DNA from: B1 sp964355075 | GTDB lineage: Bacteria; Bacteroidota; Bacteroidia; UKL13-3 | Direction of reading: 5' to 3' | DNA: 64,000 nt | Assembly: GCA_964355075.1 (NCBI GenBank) | Contig: CAYHCF010000011.1 | Span: forward strand, 32,337 to 96,336 | In this document: positions 14,454 through 24,700 of the stretch, in pieces | How positions within the stretch are numbered: position 1 is the stretch's first letter | Layout: each line of letters starts with the position of its first letter | Program-made: the position numbers and the translations under genes | Notes under the pieces: model-generated | What the model saw: the letters and a program-made list of their open reading frames with translations, nothing else | The model's database searches: none | What the model was told of the DNA's origin: nothing

Positions 14454-15470
14454 ATGTCAATCACTACAGTTGGTCAGTTTATCATCGAAAAACAAAAAGA
14501 TTTTCCCTATGCCAAAGGTGAATTATCCCGTTTATTAAGAGATATTAGTATCGCGGCAAAAATAATCAGCCGAGAAGTTAATAAGGCCGGACTTACTCAG
14601 ATACTGGGTGATCACGGCTCCATTAATGTGCAGGGAGAAGACGTGAAAAAGCTGGATATTATTGGTAACGAAACTTTTATCTGGGCCTTATCCAAAGGGG
14701 GTGAAGTTTGCGCCATGGCCAGTGAAGAGAATGATGACATGATTCTGTTGGATGGTGAATTTTCCAAATACGGCAAGTATGTTATCTGTATTGACCCATT
14801 AGATGGTTCAAGCAATATTGATGTAAATGTTTCGATCGGAACCATTTTTTCCATATACAGGAGAATTACTGAACCGGGAACTATCGCCACGCGCGCCGAT
14901 ATCCTGCAGGCCGGAAATAAATTAGTGGCTTCGGGATACATTGTTTACGGTACTTCAACGATGCTTGTTTTCAGCACCGGAAATGGGGTAAATGGTTTTA
15001 CGCTCGATCCAAGCATCGGCGAGTTCTGTTTGAGTCATCCTGATATTAAAACACCGGTTGATGGTAAAATATATTCCATTAATGAAGGAAATGCCGCTGA
15101 ATTTCCACAAGGCATTACCGATTTCCTGAAATGGGTAAAAGAAAATGACAAAGCAAGCTCTCGCCCCTACTCGTCAAGATATATTGGCTCCATGGTAGCT
15201 GACTTTCACAGAAATTTATTAAAAGGAGGTATCTTCATTTATCCACCCACTGCAAAATCTCCAAAAGGAAAATTACGGCTGATGTTTGAATGTATCCCCA
15301 TGTCGTTTCTGGCTGAACAAGCTGGTGGGATTTCTACAACCGGTAAAGAGCGTGTATTAGAAGTTGAACCCACCGAAATTCATCAACGGGTTCCGGTTAT
15401 TATGGGTTCAGCCAATATGGTAAAAAAAGTGCTTGAGTTTATGAAAGGACAAAATCCGCAACAGGTATAG
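14454..15470 (+). CDS. fbp: Fructose-1,6-bisphosphatase, class I
   Basis: FBPase removes the 1-phosphate from fructose 1,6-bisphosphate in gluconeogenesis. The 338-residue protein starts MSITTVGQFIIEKQ and carries the class I metal-binding motif IDPLDGSSNIDVN, a preceding EEND acidic site, the substrate-binding SSRYIGSMVADFHRNL segment and GKLRLMFECIPMSFLAEQAG. Length and motif order are standard. Together with pyruvate carboxylase at 52698 it indicates a gluconeogenic capacity, fitting growth on amino acids. Confidence 0.95.
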   Translation: MSITTVGQFIIEKQKDFPYAKGELSRLLRDISIAAKIISREVNKAGLTQILGDHGSINVQGEDVKKLDIIGNETFIWALSKGGEVCAMASEENDDMILLDGEFSKYGKYVICIDPLDGSSNIDVNVSIGTIFSIYRRITEPGTIATRADILQAGNKLVASGYIVYGTSTMLVFSTGNGVNGFTLDPSIGEFCLSHPDIKTPVDGKIYSINEGNAAEFPQGITDFLKWVKENDKASSRPYSSRYIGSMVADFHRNLLKGGIFIYPPTAKSPKGKLRLMFECIPMSFLAEQAGGISTTGKERVLEVEPTEIHQRVPVIMGSANMVKKVLEFMKGQNPQQV

Positions 15471-15540
15471 AGATTCCTGTTTATATGAATTTTATGATTT
15501 GTGTATTTTTCATACATTTGACTCATATCAACCATTATAT

Positions 15541-16524
15541 ATGAAAAGAATTTTATACATCCTTTTTATTATATCTGCTACGCTAAGATTAGCTGCTCAA
15601 CCTGTGATTACCACAAGCATTTTGCCTTCAATCGGTGATACCATTTTAGTTGGTGTGGATACTTTACTGGTATCACCCGGAGCCGCAGGGGCCAATATTG
15701 CCTGGGATTTCAGAGCCCTGCCCCTGCATATTTTATCCTCCAGGATTTATTTGGATCCGGCGAAAACTACCTTTTTTAATTTTGCACCAGCTGCAACAAT
15801 GGCACGCACCGATGCCGCCCAAACAGTCTTTTCTTTTTGGAAGAATACGGCCAATACTTCAACCTATTATGGCTTTGTTGAACTCAATAAATATGATCAG
15901 AATTTTAATTCATTACCGATAGCTTACTATAAATTTCCAATCTCATTAGGAAATAATTTTAATGATTCCTTTTCGGCTTATACCAATCCGGGAGGTATTA
16001 GAGGCCCGGGAAAGTACTATTTCAGCGCCGATGCATGGGGTGCTTTATTTTTACCTCATAAAACAGTTTTAAATACCTTAAGAACCAAATCCATATTATA
16101 TGTAGGTGATTCAAGCGTAAACAATTACTCCCTCACCGTTGAATATGCCTGGTACCTGGAAGGGAAAAAAGATCCCTTGCTTGTAATCAGCTCGGTAGTA
16201 ATTAATAAGGCTTTGTATAAAAAATTCGCTATTTACGACTATGCTTCCGGACTTGGAATTACTGCCATCAATGAAAAGCCAATTTTAAAAATATATCCTA
16301 ATCCCGCTCAGCAAACCTTATTCCTGGAAAGAAATGAAATTTCAGGAAATGAAAATATAAATATTAAAATATATGATAGAGCTGGTAGTTTATTAGAAAG
16401 CCAGTTGATGAGCAACAAAACGGATATTCAAAAAATCGACCTGGCTCAACTCCCATCGGGCTTCTATTTTGTTGAATTATCTGATCAGAATAAATGGTTC
16501 CACTATAAGTTTATCAAAGAGTAG
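15541..16524 (+). CDS. Secreted protein with T9SS type A sorting domain
   Basis: The ATG at 15541 gives 327 residues with a signal peptide (ILYILFIISATLRLAAQ). An upstream in-frame codon at 15499 would spoil it. The C-terminal about 75 residues form a type IX secretion sorting domain: LKIYPNPAQQTLFLE, then INIKIYDRAGSLLES, and a closing LPSGFYFVELSDQ...HYKFIKE. Cargo with this domain crosses the outer membrane through T9SS and is often anchored to the surface. The middle part matches no family that I recognise. Confidence 0.8.
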   Translation: MKRILYILFIISATLRLAAQPVITTSILPSIGDTILVGVDTLLVSPGAAGANIAWDFRALPLHILSSRIYLDPAKTTFFNFAPAATMARTDAAQTVFSFWKNTANTSTYYGFVELNKYDQNFNSLPIAYYKFPISLGNNFNDSFSAYTNPGGIRGPGKYYFSADAWGALFLPHKTVLNTLRTKSILYVGDSSVNNYSLTVEYAWYLEGKKDPLLVISSVVINKALYKKFAIYDYASGLGITAINEKPILKIYPNPAQQTLFLERNEISGNENINIKIYDRAGSLLESQLMSNKTDIQKIDLAQLPSGFYFVELSDQNKWFHYKFIKE

Positions 16525-16537
16525 AGCTATACTGAAC

Positions 16538-17383
16538 CTATTGCAGAATAAACTGTTTAAAAACAATTCCATAACCGGTAAATGATCCAATACCTCCGAT
16601 AATATTTGATTTCACAGCCACAGGTGTTGAAAAGGGTCCGCCATTATTGGCCGCATTCCGGAATGAATCCCAAAAAATATATTCCGAACGACCAATCGAT
16701 GATAAATAAACATTCACCGTATCGCCATATTTGAAAGGGTTCATATTGAGAAAAGGCCTTGGCGCATTATTTATGTATGCATCGTCAAAGGTATAAAAGC
16801 GATCGGCTGCACCCCATCCGGTTAAAACCGAATCCGTACTATGCCAAATGGCCATGCGGTAATTGTTCTGCTCCGGACCATCCTTCCATTGAAGATAAAA
16901 AAAAGCGTTGGTGTCCTTCTTATTATAATTAAACCAGAAATGGGTACTGTCAAAAATCATGGGTGGCGGAATGAAAGTTTTTCCGGTAATTTTTCTTCCA
17001 TCTTTTAAGGTAATTTCTAATAAATAAGGTTTGTTAACCTTACCGATAAAAGAGGGATTTACATATATTCCGGGTAAAATAGTATCCAGTACATCAATAA
17101 AGGGAACGCGATTTGCAACTTCAAAAAGGGTATCGGTTCCTGTAATTTTACCCTCAGTAATATACACTTTGGCTCCTCCCACGGCATTCAGGCTTAAATC
17201 GGGATTGAAGTAATCAACCGTTTTTGAAATGATTACATAATTCAGACTTAAAAATCTTTGGTTGATACTTGCTTCCACCACAATTTCCTCCTTTGAGGGT
17301 GGAACATCCATCACAATTCTTTTTTCACAAGATGCCAGCGAAGCGGCACAGAAGACAAAAAACAAATAGTTGATCCACTTCAT
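16538..17383 (-). CDS. DUF4249 lipoprotein, partner of TonB-dependent receptor
   Basis: The 281-residue protein has a lipobox (LASC, Cys about 19), so it is a predicted outer-membrane lipoprotein. The body follows the DUF4249 plan: EEIVVEASINQ, then VYITEGKITGTDTLFE, KPYLLEITLKDGRKITG and the final VFKQFILQ. DUF4249 genes commonly follow a TonB-dependent receptor with a carboxypeptidase-like N-domain, as here: the receptor gene ends three bases before this start. It probably forms a surface complex with that receptor, by analogy with SusD-type partners. The substrate is unknown. Confidence 0.82.
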   Translation of the reverse strand: MKWINYLFFVFCAASLASCEKRIVMDVPPSKEEIVVEASINQRFLSLNYVIISKTVDYFNPDLSLNAVGGAKVYITEGKITGTDTLFEVANRVPFIDVLDTILPGIYVNPSFIGKVNKPYLLEITLKDGRKITGKTFIPPPMIFDSTHFWFNYNKKDTNAFFYLQWKDGPEQNNYRMAIWHSTDSVLTGWGAADRFYTFDDAYINNAPRPFLNMNPFKYGDTVNVYLSSIGRSEYIFWDSFRNAANNGGPFSTPVAVKSNIIGGIGSFTGYGIVFKQFILQ

Positions 17384-17386
17384 GAT

Positions 17387-19810
17387 TTAAAACTTAAAAT
17401 TCCACATGATGGAAGGAACAATCGGAAATAAATATACCATAAATGCATTTACATTATTATTAACCTGATCGGGGAAAAAATAAATAAAATAAGGATTAGC
17501 CCTGTTATAAATATTGTAAAGGGAAAAATTCCAGCTGCTCTCCCATATTTCGGTTTTCTTACGGATATAGGTAAACGATAGATCTGCCCGGTGATAGGCA
17601 GGCATCCTGTAAGAATTTACTGCACTGTACTTATCTATGAAAATAAATACCGGTTTGTTTTCTTTCGAATCATAGCCAAAGCGGTATGCATAGCGCGAAT
17701 CGGGCAAAGTGGTTGCATTACCGGTTCCATATACAAAAACAAAATTGGCCGACCATTTTTTATTGATTTCGTATGATAATACAATTGAAATATCGTGGGT
17801 CCGGTCGTAACGGTAAAAATATTCTTTCCCATCATTCAAAGCCTCAAACTGTCGGGTACTTCGGCTCCATGTATATCCAATCCAACCGTTGAGTTTTCCG
17901 GTTTTTTTTCGCAAAAACAATTCCAGTCCGTAACTCAAACCATTCCCAAAAACCATTTCATTTTCAAGATTCTGATTTAAAAATAATTGCGCACCGGGTT
18001 TAAACTCAATCTGGTTGTACATGGGTTTATAATAAACTTCGGCACTGGTTTCGAACATATTATCCTTAAAATTTCTAAAATATCCCAAAGCATACTGATA
18101 AGCTAACTGGGGTTTTACCAACTTAGAACTCGGAACCCATAAATCAACCGGAAACTGTGCGCCACTGGTAGTTGCCAGATGTAGAAACTGGTAGGTTTGC
18201 GTGAAAGAAGCTTTAATTGAAGACTCTGAATTGAGCAAATAATTCACACTAAATCTGGGTTCGAGCCTGGGATAAAAGGCAATAGATTGTCCATTCGAAT
18301 AACTTATAGTGCCTCCTGTAGGCAATTGGGTGTCCTTATCATAAACGGCTTGTGAAAATGGCCCAACCAAATTAAAGGCTACTGCCCTTAAGCCGTAGTT
18401 TACCGACCAGCGATGGTTCATTTTCCACTCATCCAGCAGGTAAGCTGCCAGCTCATGAGCATATTGTTTATGAATGGTTTCATTAATTTTTGAAACACCC
18501 ACTGTACCAACTAAAATACCCGGTTGAAAAGTATGGAATGAATAATTGAGGCCAAATTTTACAATGTGGTTTTCATTGGGAAACCAACTGAAATCGCTTT
18601 TCAGATTCCAATCCTGAAGGTTGCTTCTCACGCTGAAACCGCCACTTCCAAAAGTGAAATCATTGAACAAATCGTAGCGGTTAAAAATGATACTGGTATT
18701 GCTAAATAATTTCGAACCGAAAAGATGATTCCAACGGAGAGTTGCAGTAGAATTTCCCCAACCAAAATTAAAGGAAACGTCTCTGTTAAAATTACTCTTG
18801 AAATCCAGAATATCTCTTCCGAAATAACCCGAAATAAATAACGTATTCCTATCATTTATCGTGAAATTCGCCTTCAGGTTCAGGTCGTAAAAATAATAAG
18901 TATTTCCTTTTATCTTATCCGGTAAAAAGGGTCTTGCAAGTGCATCAATATAGGTTCTTCTGCCTGAAATCAAAAAGCTGCTTTTACCTTTTTGAATAGG
19001 ACCTTCAAGCGCCAGACGAGATGATATTAATCCAACACCGCCACTGCATTTATATTGTTGATTATTCCCTTCACGCATGTTAACATTTAATATAGAGGAT
19101 AATCTACCGCCATAATTTGCAGGCATACCGCCTTTGATGATATCAATATTTTTAACCGCATCAGAATTAAATACCGACAGGAATCCAAACAGATGCGATG
19201 GACTGTAAACAACCGCTTCATCCATTAAAATCAGGTTTTGATCAGGTCCGCCGCCTCGTACATAAAATCCGGTGCTGGCCTCTCCTCCACTTTTTATCCC
19301 CGGTAATAAAGTGATTGCTTTTAATACATCGGGTTCCCCAAATATTACGGGCAGCGATTTAATTTTTTCGCCACTTATCTCAATTCTGCCCATTTCGGTG
19401 CTGCGTACATTTTTATCTTCCCTCTCACCTGTAATTACAACTTCTCTGGCCTTTATATTCTGGCGAACGAGAGCTGTATTTATAACCAGGTTTTTAAAGA
19501 GTTTAATCGGGATATTCTTGGTTTGATAGCCTATGTAAGAGTATACCAACACATAAGTTCCTTCAGCTAAAGTAAGTGAATAAAAGCCATAAACATTGCT
19601 TACGGCTCCGCTTTTTGAACCCTTAACATGCACCGTGGCACCTATTAAGGTTTCGCCATTGGCCGTATCTTTGAGGTAGCCACTGATGGTAAATTTATTC
19701 TGAGCCAAACCTGAAAGCGGTGCTAAAATTAGCAACAGCGATGCAATGAGAAAACAATTTTTAATTAGAATATTTCGATCAACCAAAACCAGAAATTTGA
19801 ATGGCTGCAA
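17387..19810 (-). CDS. TonB-dependent outer-membrane receptor with carboxypeptidase-like N-domain
   Basis: The 807-residue protein has an N-terminal hydrophobic export signal (ending about GLAQ), a carboxypeptidase-regulatory-like beta-sandwich (ISGYLKDTANGETLIGATV), then the plug domain (GEPDVLKAITLLPGIKSGGE, FYVRGGGPDQNLILMDEAVVY) and a long beta barrel ending MWNFKF. It imports a ligand across the outer membrane using TonB energy. The DUF4249 lipoprotein gene follows after three bases. The plug signature is good; no substrate clue is visible in the neighbours. The start at 19810 leaves a slightly long n-region, and a later start is possible. Confidence 0.9.
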   Translation of the reverse strand: MQPFKFLVLVDRNILIKNCFLIASLLLILAPLSGLAQNKFTISGYLKDTANGETLIGATVHVKGSKSGAVSNVYGFYSLTLAEGTYVLVYSYIGYQTKNIPIKLFKNLVINTALVRQNIKAREVVITGEREDKNVRSTEMGRIEISGEKIKSLPVIFGEPDVLKAITLLPGIKSGGEASTGFYVRGGGPDQNLILMDEAVVYSPSHLFGFLSVFNSDAVKNIDIIKGGMPANYGGRLSSILNVNMREGNNQQYKCSGGVGLISSRLALEGPIQKGKSSFLISGRRTYIDALARPFLPDKIKGNTYYFYDLNLKANFTINDRNTLFISGYFGRDILDFKSNFNRDVSFNFGWGNSTATLRWNHLFGSKLFSNTSIIFNRYDLFNDFTFGSGGFSVRSNLQDWNLKSDFSWFPNENHIVKFGLNYSFHTFQPGILVGTVGVSKINETIHKQYAHELAAYLLDEWKMNHRWSVNYGLRAVAFNLVGPFSQAVYDKDTQLPTGGTISYSNGQSIAFYPRLEPRFSVNYLLNSESSIKASFTQTYQFLHLATTSGAQFPVDLWVPSSKLVKPQLAYQYALGYFRNFKDNMFETSAEVYYKPMYNQIEFKPGAQLFLNQNLENEMVFGNGLSYGLELFLRKKTGKLNGWIGYTWSRSTRQFEALNDGKEYFYRYDRTHDISIVLSYEINKKWSANFVFVYGTGNATTLPDSRYAYRFGYDSKENKPVFIFIDKYSAVNSYRMPAYHRADLSFTYIRKKTEIWESSWNFSLYNIYNRANPYFIYFFPDQVNNNVNAFMVYLFPIVPSIMWNFKF

Positions 19811-19879
19811 AGGTAAGGTAATTGAGAGCTTGTAGGAATTAATTTTTATCTGATAAGTAAATCCACTTTATTCAACACA

Positions 19880-19911
19880 GGATTAAATCGAAGTTCCGCT
19901 TCGTTTAATCC
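19880..19911. repeat. Hairpin between TonB receptor and MazF genes
   Basis: An imperfect inverted repeat with arms GGATTAAATCGAAG and GCTTCGTTTAATCC lies in the 203-bp space upstream of the receptor. There is no T tract on either side, so it is not an obvious terminator; no gene is seen in the rest of this space. Confidence 0.45.
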
Positions 19912-20013
19912 ATATAAGTTAAAGTCTAAATGTAAAGGAAAAGGAAAAGAAAAAGTTCCGCATTTCTACAACAGCCCAAGCTGATTTTGCATCTGCAGGA
20001 GTTATGGCGGTAT

Positions 20014-20343
20014 TTATAAGTCAAGAACAATGCGAATGTTTGTCATCAATTTTTTTATTTGTTCCTTATTCAAGTGTCCCAGTTTCTTAATGAGTCTCAG
20101 ATTATCTATTGCTCTTATTTGGTCTACCAAAATATCACTTAACCTATCAAGCTGTCCTTTTTTTAAATGGACTCTTAACAAGTTTACTTCTGTCATTACA
20201 TTTGTTGTTATTGGGCAAACCAAGGTCGATAAATGAGTTTCATTTAACAAGTCGGTCTGGATAATAACAACAGGTCTGGTTTTACCCGGCTCAGTGCCAC
20301 GACTTGGGTTAAGGTCTGCGAGCCATATTTCATATTGCTTCAT
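20014..20343 (-). CDS. MazF/PemK-type endoribonuclease toxin
   Basis: Starting at 20343 the protein has 109 residues (MKQYEIWLADLNPSRGTEPG); an ATG two codons earlier is equally possible, while the upstream codons of the open frame lie in the antitoxin gene. EIWLADLNPSRGTEPGKTRPVVIIQ is the diagnostic PemK/MazF start with the catalytic Arg of the loop, followed by LVCPITTN and DQIRAIDN. These toxins cleave mRNA at short sequences. The gene overlaps the preceding antitoxin gene by 14 bp, the usual translational coupling. It looks intact. Confidence 0.88.
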   Translation of the reverse strand: MKQYEIWLADLNPSRGTEPGKTRPVVIIQTDLLNETHLSTLVCPITTNVMTEVNLLRVHLKKGQLDRLSDILVDQIRAIDNLRLIKKLGHLNKEQIKKLMTNIRIVLDL

Positions 20344-20569
20344 CTTCATCGATAAGCTTTTCAAATTCATGTAATACGTCCATATTTTCTTTACCCGTAA
20401 GTTTTGATTCTTTAACAAGCTGATTCTTCAATAGACGTTTTTTGTTGATTTGGTTATAAATGCGCACGGCTTCATTAATATAGCGATTTCGTGCAAGCTT
20501 GAGTTTAGCAGTTATTTCCTCAGTGTCATCAAAAATTTGGTCGTCGAGTTTTAGTGATAAAGCTTTCAT
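20330..20569 (-). CDS. Antitoxin partner of MazF-type toxin
   Basis: From the ATG at 20569 the protein has 79 residues (MKALSLKLDDQIFDDTEEI). The first half resembles a ribbon-helix-helix DNA-binding domain (strand LSLKLDD, then helices with ARNRYINEAVRIYNQI), and the acidic tail (HEFEKLIDEDEAI) would block the toxin. It precedes and overlaps mazF. A palindrome 25 bp upstream is a plausible binding site, which would give the usual autoregulation. An in-frame ATG seven codons earlier also exists. Confidence 0.75.
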   Translation of the reverse strand: MKALSLKLDDQIFDDTEEITAKLKLARNRYINEAVRIYNQINKKRLLKNQLVKESKLTGKENMDVLHEFEKLIDEDEAI

Positions 20570-20593
20570 GGTCTTGGTATATTTATACAAAGA

Positions 20594-20612
20594 TATATAC
20601 TAAAAGTATATA
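20594..20612. promoter_or_regulatory. Palindromic operator candidate for the MazF TA operon
   Basis: TATATACT-AAA-AGTATATA forms a perfect 8-bp inverted repeat with a three-base spacer, 25 bp upstream of the antitoxin start codon. Its position suits autoregulation by the RHH antitoxin. Confidence 0.5.
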
Positions 20613-20695
20613 CTGCAAATAATAAGTGATAGTTTTTTCGCGCAATAACTACATACGGTTTGCAGGCACCAAAAGGTGGTCTTCGCCAAATAAAG

Positions 20696-21640
20696 CTATA
20701 AACCAAAAACCTGCCCGATTTGTGCAATGTGAAAACCGTTTTTAATTACCGTTTTGGCCTGTTCGCTTTTGAGGTTTATGATTGGATTGGTATGGTTAAA
20801 ATGAATAAAATATACTTTGGCTTTTTCGTTGGCAGGCAGATTCTTAAACTTCTCCATGCTTTCAATGACAAAAGGATGTGGAATTTCCGACATTTTTCGA
20901 ATATTTAATTCGTTGCCATCGTAAAAAGTGGCGTCAATAAAAGCATAATCTACCTTTTTTATTTCCTCAATTATATTTTGATCCCATACCTCCCACTTAT
21001 TGATATCCGGGATAAAGAGTACTTTTTTGTTCGGACCTTCAATCAGGTAACCTGCCGTTTCCGAATATTCATCCCGGTGCGGAACCAGAAACGGGGTGAT
21101 ATTTATTTGGGACGTCAAACTGATTTCTTTCTTGTTTTCAATCGGTTCAAGCCGGATATTTTTGAGGTTTACCAACTGACTCCAGGGACCGTTGCTTTCT
21201 AAAAACGATTTCATTTTTGGCAAGACATAAACCGGAATAATATTGGCGCTCATGGCTTCCCTGCCCAGATACATCAAGCCGGCATAATGACCAATATGTG
21301 CATGGGTTAGAAAAATGCCTTCAGGCGTTTCTTTGATTTTATAATCAGCGGCTGTCTTCAGTGCTTTCATCTGTGAAGGCAGATCAGGAGTGGCCTCGAA
21401 TATATAATTCATGCGGTTAATGGGATCCACCAAACCCAATGAAACTACTTTTCTTTTAGGATCAGGGTGTAAGAATAAATCTTTGCAGCAGCTCCTGGAA
21501 CAGCCGATATGCGGGGAACCTCCATCCTGCAGCGTTCCCAGAATAATCAGTGAAGGTGCTTCCATGTTATTTTGCAGTTTTTCCCGTGGGTTAAAAGCAA
21601 ATAAAATGGGAATAAAAATGAGTAGTTTGATTAATTTCAT
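20696..21640 (-). CDS. PqqB-like metallo-beta-lactamase-fold hydrolase, exported
   Basis: The 314-residue protein has a short N-terminal hydrophobic segment (LIKLLIFIPILFAF), then LIILGTLQDGGSPHIGCSRS followed by CC, the Cys-containing entry motif of the PqqB-like branch of the metallo-beta-lactamase fold. LTHAHIGHYAGL is the metal-binding motif in variant form (HxHxGH), with further ligands likely in PHRDEYSE, PDINKW and HFNHTNP. PqqB itself acts in PQQ synthesis, but no other pqq genes are here, so this is probably a stand-alone hydrolase with unknown substrate. It lies 88 bp downstream of the large outer-membrane gene, with a dispersed repeat between. Confidence 0.7.
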   Translation of the reverse strand: MKLIKLLIFIPILFAFNPREKLQNNMEAPSLIILGTLQDGGSPHIGCSRSCCKDLFLHPDPKRKVVSLGLVDPINRMNYIFEATPDLPSQMKALKTAADYKIKETPEGIFLTHAHIGHYAGLMYLGREAMSANIIPVYVLPKMKSFLESNGPWSQLVNLKNIRLEPIENKKEISLTSQINITPFLVPHRDEYSETAGYLIEGPNKKVLFIPDINKWEVWDQNIIEEIKKVDYAFIDATFYDGNELNIRKMSEIPHPFVIESMEKFKNLPANEKAKVYFIHFNHTNPIINLKSEQAKTVIKNGFHIAQIGQVFGL

Positions 21641-21651
21641 TTCTTAAATAT

Positions 21652-21714
21652 TTTGTTCCTTTGTTGCTTTGTAGCAAAAAAATAACAGAGGCTACAAAGA
21701 AACGAAGAAACGAA
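21652..21714. repeat. Copy of dispersed inverted-arm repeat
   Basis: The arms TTTGTTGCTTTGTAGC and GCTACAAAGAAACGAAG flank a 15-base loop. The element belongs to the same family as those at 50959-51062, 51632-51760 and 52447-52612, and fills the gap between two minus-strand genes. Confidence 0.7.
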
Positions 21715-21728
21715 GGTTTAACAATTTT

Positions 21729-24700
21729 TTAAAACAGATACCTTGCTTCCATTTTGCCAACGTGCATAATCGGAGTATTTCCAGATTTTCGTCCATCGTA
21801 ATTGAAATTAACCTGTAGGTTTTGTCCGATACGCTGCTGTATGTTTACTGTCCACAATTGGTTATCTCCCTGGCTTAATCCCTGTAACATATCATAGGCC
21901 AGAGGACTGCTTGAACTGCCGGTAAATTCTACCTTATAATAACTGTATTTGATCGTTAAAACGCCAATTTTGGTAAAGGTATAGCGCAGTTCGGCACTTC
22001 CCTCATTGATATTGCTTTTTTCATTTCCCAACTCGGGCAAATTCTGTGCATTAAAATAAGAATAATTAATTCCTAAACGCCACCGCTGCATATATTGATA
22101 ACTGAGTTTGGGTTTCAGTTCATGATAGCTGTATTGATAATTGTTTTGGGTAAAAAACTCAGACTTATAAAAGCGTGAGCCGGTATTTACCGTGCTAAGA
22201 AATGACCAGTCGGAGGTAAAATTCCACCTGAGATTCATTCCGTACTCCTCCCTGTTTCTCGATTCAAAACCATTGGTGAGCAGGCTCTTGTTTTTTTGCT
22301 GATTGATACTGAAATCCATCCCGAATTTTGGGTTATTTCGCAAAAAGAAAAGGGTGTTTCTAAAAACTGAGCCAATTGTTATTAAGCTGGTATCCGCCAA
22401 TCTCAAATCCACTAGTTTTTGAAAATCGATTCCTTTGGTAGCAATTACTTTACGATCGAACCGGATGGCCGCCTGATCACTGAAATGGCTTAAAAACTTT
22501 TTAAAACCACTTGCCCTTTGCCAGTCATTCGATGGATTTATATTGAGTGTTTGACTAAATTGGGTACTATTGGTTCTGATTAAGGTAGTAGTGGGCAGAA
22601 AAACTTTTATATAATTTGCGCGGTTTTTATCTGCAAACGAGGCCGCTAAAAACTCGTTGATTTGCTGATGCCCATCTTCGTTAAAGTCTTTCCAAATGTA
22701 GATTCCTTGTCCGGCAAGTACTTCTATGTATTGAAAATCTCTTTTTAATTCATTCCCTGAACCAATCTGTACATAAGTATTTGCGGTGATTACCCGCTTA
22801 AATAATGCATAATCATATTCAACCCTGCTCAAAATGGTTTGCTCTGGTTTAAGCTTACTGAAATTGGTATCACTGATGGTAAATTCTCTGAATGATAAGT
22901 CAATTACGAGCCTGTTAAAATTGCTTTGCAACAGGTTCAATCCGCTTTTTATCTCTTTTGAAAGGGTTGAAGGATGGAATGTTTTATCCAAAGGTGATTC
23001 ATCCTGCCGCTGATTGTATTCCACAAAGTATTTTGTTTGGTTGGTATCCGCACTTTTAATAAAAAAACCAAATTGCTGATAGGCAAAACTTCCTGCCAAT
23101 AAGCTGTCATTATGATTTTTATAACTGCTTTTTTCGCTTGCAATTTTAGCACCTGCCTGAATCTTCCATATTTTACGGGCATAATTGGCCTTTAAATTTT
23201 GTGTGCTATTATCAAAGCCGGTATTGTTTGCAAATGGTTTTTGTTGCGTTTGCATAATCTCCAGCATTCCGGTGAAACTATTTCTCCTGTTGAAAACATT
23301 CGTATTTATTTCGTGCCTCAAACCGTTAAAAGCGTTTTTATCCCGGTTAAAATAGCCCAACTGGTAATTGAAAAAGCCAAGATTGGTTTGTTGTAAGCCC
23401 GTTTTTAATGATAGTATTTGTTCCTGATAGCCGGTATCTAATTGACTTTGATTGTTTAATTGCCGGTTCCAGATTCTTTCAAATTCAACATTACGATAGC
23501 GTTCAATATACCTGAAATTTTTATCAATCATTTCAAATTGAGCTTCATTTTGCCAAACTAACTTCCTTGAACCCATTTCTCTTTTATGGTTTATGACAAT
23601 CCGTGCCCCATAACCTGCATCATTTTGTTTATCCAATTCACTAAACAAATTTCTGTTAAAGGCACTGCGGGCCAATTCAATTTTTAGATTAAAATTAGAA
23701 TCCAGTTGAATGTCGCCGCCCACCGTAAGCAATTGCATTCTATTGGGAGCAATCAAAACGATGATGGGTTCAAAATCCCCCTGAGGCACGCCATTTACAG
23801 GAGGTACCCAGGCAAAAACCCTTCCATTTGCACCGGTAGCACTCTGTTTGTAATTTCCATTATTTGAGCCGAGAAATGAAAATTTCAATTCATAAAAAAC
23901 AGTATCCGCATGGGGATCAGCAGTAAAAACAAAGATGCCCTTATAACCCAAACTATCGGTTTTTCTATATAAGATCTTTTTTGCATCAAAAGTATTTCGG
24001 GCAAGGGAACTATTTACAACGGCTGCTTCCAAATTATTACCCACCGAGCTTAGCAAGGCTTTGTTGCTATCTGTTAAGCTTTGTTGAAAGGGTTGATTTT
24101 TATTATCCTGTTCGGTGAAATAATTTAAATAAACAGAAGCTTTTTTAAAATCAAGCCTGGTATTCATACCCAATAAAGTTCTTGCATAATTTCGATCTGA
24201 ATATTGAAACTCTACAATAATCCGGCTGTATTGTGTAATCATACGTTTGGCCATAAAAGTAATTTCGCCACTATTGTAATCAATAATATAATCGTTTTGC
24301 TCGCCGCGGGATAAACGCTCACCATCTAAATAAATGGCATCGGTACCCGAAATGATGATGATAAACAATTCGCCATTTGGCCCGCTTAAGCGGTAAGGAC
24401 CTTGGTTGCCTTCCACCCCATTAATCGTATTTCTCACAAACCTTCCCCTTGATAAAGCCGCCTGAGCCTCTACCCTTAAATTAGCCTTTTCATTTAATTT
24501 AAAGTGCGTATGGGTTTGCAAGCCTCTCGATTTTTTATAATAATTTAAAAAATAGGAAGGTTCCGGTCGCGTCATTAAAAAATCGCCTACCACCAGCTTG
24601 TTTTTATTTTTACTAAATTGAACATATACCTGATCAAAGTCCTGCAGTTCCTGCGAATTTCCTTCCGGCTGAATGGGATTATTATCATCGCTGATGGCTG

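Noticed and set aside
20696..21640. PQQ biosynthesis gene pqqB proper
   Set aside because: The fold and Cys motif are PqqB-like, but an export signal is present and no pqqA, C, D or E lies nearby.
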